Source: Maribacter thermophilus
GTDB taxonomy: Bacteria; Bacteroidota; Bacteroidia; Flavobacteriales; Flavobacteriaceae
Reading direction: 5' to 3'
NCBI RefSeq assembly: GCF_001020565.1
Contig: NZ_LDAS01000001.1
Span: 3,124,520-3,188,519, forward strand
DNA: 64,000 bases
A model generated the notes under the pieces. That model saw nothing but the letters and a program-made list of their open reading frames with translations, made no database searches and was not told where the DNA came from. Positions 43,969 to 51,888 of the stretch are shown here, piece by piece. The stretch's first letter is position 1, and each line of letters opens with the position of its first letter. The translations under genes and the position numbers were made by a program.

Positions 43969-44694
43969 ATGAGAGAGACCCAGACCATAGGTGAAATAGT
44001 AGCTGAAGATTATAGAGCTGCCGAAGTTTTTAAAAATCACAAAATTGATTTTTGCTGTCGGGGTAACCGCACACTCGAAGAGGTTGCCACAAAAAACAAT
44101 CTAAATGTAGATACATTGATCAATGAATTGAATGCTGTTGTACAAAAACGGGCAAATGACGCCATTGATTTTAAATCATGGTCGTTAGACCTTCTTGTTG
44201 ACTATATTGAGAAAAAACATCATAGATATGTTGAAAAACAAAGCACTGTATTAAAACAATATTTAGACAAGCTTTGTCGGGTTCATGGGCAAAAACATCC
44301 TGAACTTTTTAGGATCAGAGACCTTTTTAATATTTCTGCAGGGGAACTTGCCATGCATATGAAAAAAGAAGAATTGGTGCTCTTCCCCTTTATACGTAAG
44401 ATGGTAGAGGCCAAACAATCTAGACAAAACTTGGGAACACCCCGTTTTGGAAGTGTTTTAAACCCCATCCAAACTATGATGGACGAACATGATCACGAAG
44501 GAGAACGTTTTAGGACGATTGCAGAATTAAGCAATGACTATACTCCACCAGCGGATGCCTGTACCACTTATAAGGTTGCATATTCGTTATTACAAGAGTT
44601 TGAAGAAGACCTGCACCGTCACATTCACCTAGAGAACAACATACTTTTCACCAAAGCGAACGAATTGGAAAAACAAATGAAGGCTATGGTCTAA
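43969..44694 (+). CDS. ric: Iron-sulfur cluster repair di-iron protein Ric (ScdA/YtfE)
   Basis: 241 residues. N-terminal ScdA_N domain with TIGEIVAEDYRAAEVFKNHKIDFCCRGNRTLEE (cited in parts; key elements are FKNHKIDFCCRG), then a hemerythrin-like domain with the di-iron His/Glu ligands (EKKHHRYVEK, HMKKEELVLFPF, DEHDHEGE, HRHIHLENNILF). Ric restores Fe-S clusters after NO or peroxide damage. It is 66 bp after the Rrf2 regulator and carries its own copy of the operator dyad, so it can be expressed with or without read-through. Confidence 0.94.
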   Translation: MRETQTIGEIVAEDYRAAEVFKNHKIDFCCRGNRTLEEVATKNNLNVDTLINELNAVVQKRANDAIDFKSWSLDLLVDYIEKKHHRYVEKQSTVLKQYLDKLCRVHGQKHPELFRIRDLFNISAGELAMHMKKEELVLFPFIRKMVEAKQSRQNLGTPRFGSVLNPIQTMMDEHDHEGERFRTIAELSNDYTPPADACTTYKVAYSLLQEFEEDLHRHIHLENNILFTKANELEKQMKAMV

Positions 44695-44746
44695 ACACCA
44701 AAGCCTATTCTTTTTAAGCATCAAAAAAAACGGAAAATTGATTGTC

Positions 44747-45094
44747 ATGAAAACATCGGCACCGCATTCCATAGAATATTCCGACAAAAATCGGAAAAGG
44801 AGTAAAATAGTTCAGGTGTACAATAATCTCTTAGAAGAGTTTAAAAGCCGGCAGACCGGATACTCTACAATAGCCATTATTGCACAAAGCTGTTTAGGTT
44901 CGGCTGCTGCAATGCTGTTACTTATGTCCAATATGCAAGATCTTTTTAAAATGATATTGGTTTTCTTCGTAACAATTTTGTGCATGGCCTACAATGCTAC
45001 GGTACTGGCCCAGTTAAAGTCTAAAATTACGTTTAATCTCTTATTGATAAGCTTACTTTTTAGTGCTTTAATTATCATAGTATACCTGATTTAA
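44747..45094 (+). CDS. Small hydrophobic membrane protein downstream of ric
   Basis: 115 residues from the ATG (MKTSAPHSIEYSDKNRKR); a TTG three codons upstream is also open. Charged N-terminal 45 residues, then about three membrane segments (IAIIAQSCLGSAAAMLLLM, MILVFFVTILCMAYNATVLA, FNLLLISLLFSALIIIVYLI). I do not know the family. Its place 52 bp after ric suggests a role in the same NO or Fe-S stress response. Confidence 0.68.
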   Translation: MKTSAPHSIEYSDKNRKRSKIVQVYNNLLEEFKSRQTGYSTIAIIAQSCLGSAAAMLLLMSNMQDLFKMILVFFVTILCMAYNATVLAQLKSKITFNLLLISLLFSALIIIVYLI

Positions 45095-45133
45095 AGCAAT
45101 TTCAGGTACAATGATATTTTGGGTCATTAGTTT

Positions 45134-45175
45134 AAACGTCCTCAGGTTTTGGTATATCAATAGTTGAGGACGTTT
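45134..45175. terminator. Bidirectional terminator between ric unit and nos operon
   Basis: Perfect 11-bp stem AAACGTCCTCA / TGAGGACGTTT around a 20-nt loop, with T-rich flanks on the right and A-rich on the left. It lies between two convergent units and overlaps the stop codon of the last nos gene. Confidence 0.7.
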
Positions 45176-46403
45176 AAGTTTTATTAAGTATCGTGTTTGG
45201 TTTATTTTTTATCCATAATCCAAAAAGAGCAACAAGAATAAGTGTACTCGCAAGGGCCAAAATCAAATAGTACGAAGAAAACAAGGGTGTAGATAACCAA
45301 GATGTAATGGCCTTATAGAAAATTAATGTTTCTGTAAAGGCAAAACCTACCACATACAAATAAAAAAAGCCCTTGTTTAGAATCAGAAGTTTACATCGGT
45401 TTAAAAACAACATCAATGAGATTGTAACCACCCCTAAAAATGTCCAGTGTAAATAGCCGATGGTAAAATCTAGATACGTGACTGTCAAATGAGTAAAATA
45501 TGGTATGGCCGTCAATAATTGCAAGAGCATTTTTATACCCCACAATACAACAACCAACTTTAATGTGTTTTGATGAAACCTAGAAAATAATACGGTAAAT
45601 TGTTTACGAACGCCCATTATAAACTGCAATAAATCGTAAAATGCCAATAGTTGTAGAAGAGCTCCCACACCACCAAAAATATAATAGGTTATAGAAGGCT
45701 CGGCGAATAAGGTAGACAGAAAAAAGGAGAGAACAATTCCTATATTTAATAACCAAAAGAATCGGTTGAATCTCTTTGTAGGGATGTTAATACGGTGTTT
45801 TTCTAAAATGAAGATAAAGATGGCTACCAATGCCATGATCATCCATCCGTTATATAGAAAATGAAGGTAGAAATAAATGGCCAAGCGATACCAGACAGAT
45901 TCGCTTCCAAGAATACTCATAATTGCCCCCAATGCCCACGGGCCAATACTAGAGATCAGTAAATAGAATATGGCGGCCATGGCACACCTTATGGACTTGG
46001 AAGATTTAAGATTCGCGGGGATGTTTCTATAAAAAAACCAAGAGAACCAATAGGAGGCAAATAAAAAAAGAGTGGAGAAAACAATGGAAAAAAAAGCATA
46101 TCCCTGAAAAGGGAAGGTCAGTAGCATGCCAACCATGGTAAGCTGTGTAAACCAATAAATTCTATTGTATTTTTTATCAACTCCCGATTTGCTTAAATAG
46201 AGTTTGTAGAGCAATGTGGTTAGTGCCATGTATACCCAGCCTAACAGAGCTATGTGCGAATGGGTATGAACAATAAACTTATAGGTTACGGGAATTTCCA
46301 AGACTCTAAAAAACCTTAGAACACAACCAAGAAAAGCGGCCAAGACAAAATACACCAGCGCCGTTCGGGTGTGGTTCTTAAGATGTACCATATGTCTTAC
46401 CAT
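45174..46403 (-). CDS. Polytopic membrane protein of the nos operon, haem-copper-oxidase-I-like
   Basis: 409 residues with about 12 membrane segments. TM2 carries HTHSHIALLGW (His46, His48, His50), TM6 FYLHFLYNGWM and TM10 YLHWTFLGVV. Such His-bearing helices resemble the subunit I fold of cbb3 oxidase (CcoN) and NorB, but the full set of copper and haem ligands is not evident, so it may have only haem, or none. It follows nosY after 15 bp and closes the nos operon. It might pass electrons to NosZ or act in NO handling. Uncertain. Confidence 0.65.
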   Translation of the reverse strand: MVRHMVHLKNHTRTALVYFVLAAFLGCVLRFFRVLEIPVTYKFIVHTHSHIALLGWVYMALTTLLYKLYLSKSGVDKKYNRIYWFTQLTMVGMLLTFPFQGYAFFSIVFSTLFLFASYWFSWFFYRNIPANLKSSKSIRCAMAAIFYLLISSIGPWALGAIMSILGSESVWYRLAIYFYLHFLYNGWMIMALVAIFIFILEKHRINIPTKRFNRFFWLLNIGIVLSFFLSTLFAEPSITYYIFGGVGALLQLLAFYDLLQFIMGVRKQFTVLFSRFHQNTLKLVVVLWGIKMLLQLLTAIPYFTHLTVTYLDFTIGYLHWTFLGVVTISLMLFLNRCKLLILNKGFFYLYVVGFAFTETLIFYKAITSWLSTPLFSSYYLILALASTLILVALFGLWIKNKPNTILNKT

Positions 46404-46418
46404 TTTATGGGTACTAAA

Positions 46419-47201
46419 TTAGAAATCTTTTTTCTTAGAGATTATCACCAATCGCCAAATAGGTAGAACGGTCCATAAAACAAGCATGAACATAGAAATA
46501 AAAAGACCTTGGTCCGTACCAAAAAACTTTTTAAAAACAGCTCCGGTATATCCCAAAAGGGCAGAAATATCCAATTTTAAAAGAATTAGGGTTCTAGAAA
46601 GATCTATGGGGTTGAACATAGTTGCCGCCAAAGAAAAACCATCTAAAGGGTATTCTTTAAAAACGATTAAAGACATAAGAAACAGACCATCATATATTAC
46701 CGCTAAAAATAGCCATAACAAAACGGCATACCCAAAACCTTTAATCTTATTCTCATTAGAAAGGGCAATATTAAATGATAATACCGTAAAGATCAAGGTT
46801 AAGAAAGCTCCGGTAACCAAGAGGAGGGTAAAGTCGAAAATGGCATCACTTTTAAAGAGACCATATAGTACAAACGGAATACCGAGGCCAAAAACAAGAC
46901 TTAATGTTAAAGAACCGGCTACACCAAAATATTGCCCCAAGAAAATAGAGGATCGTTTGATCGGTTGGGCCAGTAACAACTCGGTAAACTCTTTTGAATT
47001 GTAGAAATACATTATGCCAAAAATAGTACTGATCAAGGGCACTAGAATAATAATAACGTTCATTAAGGTAATGATTGCCTTAGAAATATCGTTGTTCAAA
47101 AACAGCAATACAAAACCTAATAATAGATAAAAGAGGAAGTATACATAGCTCCAACGGCTACGTATAAGGTCGTAAAAACTATATTTTAATATTTTAAACA
47201 T
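46419..47201 (-). CDS. nosY: NosY, ABC-2 permease for nitrous-oxide reductase maturation
   Basis: 260 residues, six membrane segments in the ABC-2 arrangement. The EFTELLLAQPIKRSSIFLGQYFG segment is typical of NosY. It forms the membrane part of NosDFY, which transports a sulfur or copper species for building the CuZ centre of NosZ. It overlaps nosF by 8 bp, so both are made together. Confidence 0.9.
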   Translation of the reverse strand: MFKILKYSFYDLIRSRWSYVYFLFYLLLGFVLLFLNNDISKAIITLMNVIIILVPLISTIFGIMYFYNSKEFTELLLAQPIKRSSIFLGQYFGVAGSLTLSLVFGLGIPFVLYGLFKSDAIFDFTLLLVTGAFLTLIFTVLSFNIALSNENKIKGFGYAVLLWLFLAVIYDGLFLMSLIVFKEYPLDGFSLAATMFNPIDLSRTLILLKLDISALLGYTGAVFKKFFGTDQGLFISMFMLVLWTVLPIWRLVIISKKKDF

Positions 47202-47904
47202 GGGCTGGTGTAGTTGCTATGCTTGCGATAGCATGTTCTAAATCGGTTTGTGCAGTCTTTGCTTTTAGTTCGGCAATGGTTCCTTTAAAGTAGATATCGC
47301 CTTCTAACAAATAGATGATTATATCAGAAACCTCTGCAACGAACTGCATAATATGAGAGGTGATCAAAATAGTTTTCTTCTTTAGTCTTTGTTCACGGAT
47401 CAATTCTTTAAGGTGTATCAAGGAAGCGGGATCCAGCCCTGTAGTGGGCTCGTCCAGTATAAGCAAAGGACTATCGAACATAAAGGCCAAAACTATGTTC
47501 ACTTTTTGTTTGGTACCACCAGAAAGGGTGGAAAGTTTTTTGTCTAAAAAAGGCTCTAGTTTAAACAAGGTTATTAGCTTTTCTTCATTGCTTTCGCCCT
47601 GCCTAAGGTCTTTGATCATTCGTATTAGTTCTTTAACCCTTAGGTTGCCCGGAAAGTTTGCTATTTGCGGCAGATAATCTATTTTTTTGCGGTATTTCCA
47701 GTTTTTTTTAATGGGTTCTCCCATTACAGAAATACGGCCCTTATCTGGTACCACCATGCCCAGCACACTTTTGATCAAGGTAGTTTTGCCAGAACCATTG
47801 GGCCCAAGAACGGCAAAAACACCACCTTCTTCTATGTTTAGGTCAAGGTCGGAAAGCACCTTGTTTTTACCAAACTTCTTACATAAACCTTTTATATGAA
47901 TCAT
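47194..47904 (-). CDS. nosF: NosF, ABC ATP-binding protein
   Basis: 236 residues. Walker A GPNGSGKTTL, signature LSGGTKQKVNIVLAF, Walker B LLILDEPTTGLDP. It energises NosDFY. It overlaps nosD by 4 bp and nosY by 8 bp. No sign of a defect. Confidence 0.93.
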   Translation of the reverse strand: MIHIKGLCKKFGKNKVLSDLDLNIEEGGVFAVLGPNGSGKTTLIKSVLGMVVPDKGRISVMGEPIKKNWKYRKKIDYLPQIANFPGNLRVKELIRMIKDLRQGESNEEKLITLFKLEPFLDKKLSTLSGGTKQKVNIVLAFMFDSPLLILDEPTTGLDPASLIHLKELIREQRLKKKTILITSHIMQFVAEVSDIIIYLLEGDIYFKGTIAELKAKTAQTDLEHAIASIATTPAHV

Positions 47905-49142
47905 TGTACTTTTGTCATTAGGGGGTTAATATCCATTAAATTATCAGGGGTAAAAACGGGAGAAACTTTTTCAGAAAAATCTATGATGTCCATAAATAGA
48001 CTCCGTAGTAAAATAATAGCTTCGGGGGTTTGGTTTACTACATAGGAAAAAAGTTTTACTGGCCGGTACGGAACATCGCCAATACCGTTCTTGTCTAGAT
48101 CATAACCTGTATAATTGCTCCAATAATTACCATCAAAAACATTGTCGTTCAACTTACTGTTATAAGAGATGTCAAAACTGTTGTAAAGAAAATTATTAGC
48201 ACTAAAGGTGTTGGTATAACAGGCCCCAAGCACTTTAATGCCCCATCCGTTTTTTATAAAATTGTTTCCTTTATAAGTGATTCGGTTAGAGCCTTCTATA
48301 TGGATGCCAATAGTGTTTTCCTCAAACGTATTTTCGATTATTTCGGCATCGTTAATTTCTTTTAGCAATACACCAAAGGCAGCTGTTCCCCAGTTTTTTC
48401 TAAAAGTATTGCCTTTCATGGTAATTCTTTTAGAGAACATTACGGCCACTCCGGCCCCATTGTTCTCAAAGACATTGTCCGTATAGACATCATCATCTGA
48501 AAACATAAAATGAAGACCATACCGTAGATTATCGGTGCTTTTATTATTATGGATCTTAACATTATGGGAAAATTCCAAGTAGATACCATCTCTTGCGCCT
48601 TGAACAATGTTATTGCTTACCTCAATATTATGGGAGTACCAAAGTTGAATACCATTGCCCGAATTATATTCATCTTGGGCATCACCAACAATTTTGTTGT
48701 GATACACTTTACCGTGGTTGGATTTTTCTAGATAGATGCCGAAAAACAATTTTTCGAGCACTACGTTCTGTATCACAAAGTTTTCGCTCTTTACCACGCG
48801 TATAGCGGCATAATCTGATGTGTAACTTGTACCTACGTTGATAATGAAGAGTCCGTCTATGGTGACATTGTCCGACACTATGCGAATAATTTCCCCTTTG
48901 TCCTCACCATCTATCACGGGGTAGTTTTCCCCAATAATGGTCAGCGGTTTATCTACCAAGATGTTATATTCTTTATAGGTCGCCTTTTTAATAACAAGAG
49001 TATCGTGGTCGGAAGCTGTTTTAATTGCCTCGGTAATAGATTTTAATTCACAAGTTTCACATACAGTAATTCTTTTTGGCTGTTGCGACACCCCTGAAAG
49101 AAGGTTGAAAATCAAAATTAATAAGAACACTACTTGTTTCAT
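47901..49142 (-). CDS. nosD: NosD, periplasmic CuZ-maturation protein
   Basis: 413 residues with a Sec signal (ending LLSGVSQQ). A right-handed beta-helix with repeated short units (e.g. NGIQLWYSHNIEVSNNIVQG, NGAGVAVMFSKRITMKGNTF), the NosD/carbohydrate-binding CASH type. NosD helps load the Cu4S (CuZ) centre of NosZ in the periplasm. It lies 12 bp after the NosL-barrel fusion gene, in the operon order nosD-nosF-nosY typical for clade II clusters. Confidence 0.92.
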   Translation of the reverse strand: MKQVVFLLILIFNLLSGVSQQPKRITVCETCELKSITEAIKTASDHDTLVIKKATYKEYNILVDKPLTIIGENYPVIDGEDKGEIIRIVSDNVTIDGLFIINVGTSYTSDYAAIRVVKSENFVIQNVVLEKLFFGIYLEKSNHGKVYHNKIVGDAQDEYNSGNGIQLWYSHNIEVSNNIVQGARDGIYLEFSHNVKIHNNKSTDNLRYGLHFMFSDDDVYTDNVFENNGAGVAVMFSKRITMKGNTFRKNWGTAAFGVLLKEINDAEIIENTFEENTIGIHIEGSNRITYKGNNFIKNGWGIKVLGACYTNTFSANNFLYNSFDISYNSKLNDNVFDGNYWSNYTGYDLDKNGIGDVPYRPVKLFSYVVNQTPEAIILLRSLFMDIIDFSEKVSPVFTPDNLMDINPLMTKVQ

Positions 49143-49154
49143 GGTCGTTATCGT

Positions 49155-50543
49155 TTATAATATGGTATATTTCAACGCACCATTTAGGGTTAGTTTTTCG
49201 TTCATGAACACGCCATTATAATTTTGGTACAAAGGCGAAACAATTTCAGCACTAAACACCAATTTGCTCTTTAATAAAAGAACGTTTAGCCCCAACGCTC
49301 CCCTAACAAGTTCACCGCCATAATTATTGGTGTCAGCTGTGGTCACCATCATAGGGTTTAGGTCGGAATCGACATTGTGAATCTCACCTTCCGTACTGCC
49401 GCTCAACCTTAATGAGGAACTTATGGTTTTAGAGAAACCATATCCTAACCAACTGTTGAGCTCAAATAGATTCCCAAACCGATAATCTTGGCTATTCTCA
49501 CCGGTTCTAATAGTTGCCAGAGGCTGTATCCCCCAAGAAAAATCACCGAAGTTTCCTTTAAGGGTAGCACCGATAGTAAGATCAAAAGTGCCGGAACCCA
49601 ACTGCATTGCATATGGTAGTTTTGCATCAACCATCATTGGGGTATCATCCCTATTTTCGATATCACCTATTGGAATATTAAGGGTGAAGTTGGAGTGTAA
49701 GGAAAATTTTTCATGAGATATAAGGCCGTATAAAAAGCCTGCTTTTAGATCACCAATACCAGAAGATGAGGTAGAAAAATCGGTAAGCATTGGCATGCCG
49801 TTATCCATTGTCATTTGGGCGGTAAGGTCCATATTTTTGGATATGAAATTTTGCATCAGCATCAACGTTAAGTTATCTGAAGGAGCATACATGATCCCGA
49901 GCATATACATTTGCATGGTCATTTTTTGCGGTGCCACCATATAATTTTCATAAATGGCGTCGTTGGAAATTTTGTCGCTTCCTTCTCGGTTACCGTCCAT
50001 ATTCATATTCATGTATCGTAATGATACCATTAGACCTCCCTGAGGATGCAAGTGGTCTCCCATAATACCTACGGGAGCATACGAATTGGCGTTATGATGG
50101 TGCAAATGGTTTGTAGCACCCAAACCAGAAGAAACAAAACGCTCTCTTAATTGCAGCCAAGTGAATATTTCTCCCTCTTTTTCTTCTTGTTTTTTGGTCG
50201 GCTCTTCTAAAGATCCATACGCGGAAAGATTGGCTCCCATGGGGCTTTTAATGGCGTCACTTTTTAAATAAAAGGCATTTTCAGCGTTGATATACCGTTG
50301 CTGGTCATAATCGGTTACATACAACTTGTTAAATGTTTTTTCATTTTTAGAGTTGAGATAATTGACCAAACATTCAATCGCATCAAAATGCAGGGTTTTA
50401 CCTGTTTTGGTTTCTATTTTGGCCTTAAACGCCTTATTCTTTATAACCATATTGCAATGGGTGCAAGAGTGTGTCTGCGATAGACCTATTTGGGTAAACA
50501 ATAAAAATAGTATGGTTGTAATATGTAATTTTATGAGTTTCAT
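49155..50543 (-). CDS. NosL-domain fused to a predicted outer-membrane barrel
   Basis: 462 residues with a Sec signal (residues 1-22, LSQTHS). The NosL part (about 24-135) has CTHCNM (Cys27, Cys30, Met32), Cys58, and SPMGANLSAYGSLEEPTKK. A His-rich linker HLHHH at 146-150 follows. The remaining ~310 residues look like an outer-membrane beta-barrel: alternating polar/hydrophobic strands, many Met (YMNMNMDGNREG), and a terminal YTIL, similar to copper-associated barrels that carry APVGIMGDHLHPQGG. It is separate from the normal NosL gene just upstream. A fused copper-delivery protein at the outer membrane is the inference. Confidence 0.75.
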   Translation of the reverse strand: MKLIKLHITTILFLLFTQIGLSQTHSCTHCNMVIKNKAFKAKIETKTGKTLHFDAIECLVNYLNSKNEKTFNKLYVTDYDQQRYINAENAFYLKSDAIKSPMGANLSAYGSLEEPTKKQEEKEGEIFTWLQLRERFVSSGLGATNHLHHHNANSYAPVGIMGDHLHPQGGLMVSLRYMNMNMDGNREGSDKISNDAIYENYMVAPQKMTMQMYMLGIMYAPSDNLTLMLMQNFISKNMDLTAQMTMDNGMPMLTDFSTSSSGIGDLKAGFLYGLISHEKFSLHSNFTLNIPIGDIENRDDTPMMVDAKLPYAMQLGSGTFDLTIGATLKGNFGDFSWGIQPLATIRTGENSQDYRFGNLFELNSWLGYGFSKTISSSLRLSGSTEGEIHNVDSDLNPMMVTTADTNNYGGELVRGALGLNVLLLKSKLVFSAEIVSPLYQNYNGVFMNEKLTLNGALKYTIL

Positions 50544-50692
50544 CTGAAATGGTCTTTTTTATGAATATTTGAGTGCCATTTATAGGGGCTGCCGTATTTT
50601 ACGGGAGTTGAAATAATAGCTTATGGCCATTGTTGCCATAAAAACAGCATCTGCGATTACTGAACCCTTAAGGAACAATAGCAAGATATTTT
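50544..50692. other. 149-bp gap inside the nos operon
   Basis: No coding frame of note on either strand. No terminator hairpin with a T-run is seen, so transcription probably continues from nosL into the fusion gene. Confidence 0.4.
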
Positions 50693-51136
50693 TTAATTTG
50701 TTACCCCAAACCTAGCTAACAATTGTGGCCAGGTAAACAGTTCTCCGCCGTTGTCTTCTTTTGCTTTGCTTGCCGATTCTAAGCTGTTGAAAGCGGTTAG
50801 ATATTCGCCCATAGGGCTTGGTATGTTATTACTGATCAGATAGGTGGCGATAGTGGCATCTACGAACGTACCTGGATGGCTATAATCGTTTACCAAGTAT
50901 TGAGCTACTGTCGTGCGATCTATTTCTTTTAAGTGGTTTAACATACACTCAGAGGCGTCGAACGAATAGGTTCTGCCTTTTTTGGTTACGAACTGTGCGG
51001 CATGTTGTTTATCTACAATGGTCATGCTACAAAAATGACACCCTTCGGCCCCGTAGTCAATGGGTTTGGGCCCATTATTGCAGGCGCCCAACATGAGAAA
51101 GATCAGAATACCTATAATGATTGTTGAATTTTTCAT
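50693..51136 (-). CDS. nosL: NosL, copper-binding lipoprotein
   Basis: 147 residues. Lipobox MLGAC (Cys19). The Cu(I) motif CHFCSM (Cys33, Cys36, Met38) and Cys64, plus SPMGEYLTAFNSLESASK, are the signature of NosL, which delivers copper to NosZ. It overlaps the upstream nos membrane-protein gene by 4 bp, so the two are translationally linked. The domain is the same as the one fused to a barrel in the next gene. Confidence 0.92.
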   Translation of the reverse strand: MKNSTIIIGILIFLMLGACNNGPKPIDYGAEGCHFCSMTIVDKQHAAQFVTKKGRTYSFDASECMLNHLKEIDRTTVAQYLVNDYSHPGTFVDATIATYLISNNIPSPMGEYLTAFNSLESASKAKEDNGGELFTWPQLLARFGVTN

Positions 51137-51777
51137 GGTGTTGCCGGTTTATGATTTGTGTCGGATGAGCTGGACTGTTTACTTTTCCACCCTATAAAAA
51201 ATGCAACTAGGGTAAGGGTCATACCTATGAACATTAACCATGCTCCTGTAGCGGGCATTGAACTTACATCAAAATTCAGCAACTTTTTGTAACCAAAAAG
51301 GGGCGGTTTATAGGTCATAGGGGTTCCATCTTCATTAATTACTTTTATGATGGCATGTGGGTCTAGGTTAGATCCATAGTCGGTTAACCAGAGGTTAAAA
51401 TCATACATCCCCATAATTCCCAAGACCGACATTAATACAAACCAACCTAGAAAATACCTATGATCGATTTTACCAATGAATCCCAAGCCACCTAGTAATA
51501 GGCCTAAAATGACCATTGCGATAATTACTATGGGGAAAACATTGAACTCCCACATTTCATCGGCTTTGGGGATGGTTTTCATGCCAATGTAATGGTTAAG
51601 GCCATCTATATTTTGTAGGTCAAATTCAGAAACTCCCTGAATACCCGTAATATGAATGTTCATACCTAAGGGGTCGGGATATTGTGGAGCTCCCAACATT
51701 ATGTTCCAAAGAGGAAATGCAAACAACCCCAATAAACATAAAGAACCCACGATCATTATTATACTAGCCCTTTTCAT
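51133..51777 (-). CDS. Conserved membrane protein of Bacteroidota nos operons
   Basis: 214 residues with about 4 membrane segments. N-terminal GAPQYPDPLGMNIHITGIQG and LNHYIGMKTIPKADEMWEFNVFPI lie outside the membrane. The pattern is known to me from nos clusters of this phylum, always next to nosL, but its function is undescribed. It overlaps nosL by 4 bp and lies 111 bp after nosZ. A copper or quinol link is possible. Confidence 0.75.
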   Translation of the reverse strand: MKRASIIMIVGSLCLLGLFAFPLWNIMLGAPQYPDPLGMNIHITGIQGVSEFDLQNIDGLNHYIGMKTIPKADEMWEFNVFPIVIIAMVILGLLLGGLGFIGKIDHRYFLGWFVLMSVLGIMGMYDFNLWLTDYGSNLDPHAIIKVINEDGTPMTYKPPLFGYKKLLNFDVSSMPATGAWLMFIGMTLTLVAFFIGWKSKQSSSSDTNHKPATP

Positions 51778-51888
51778 CTTAAATTATCTTAAAATTAAAT
51801 CTTTCGAAATACCTTGTTGAGAATAAAAAGCAGGCCGGTCCTTTAAGCGACCTGCTTTTTGGTTGGGTCTATAGATAACCCCATTAAA

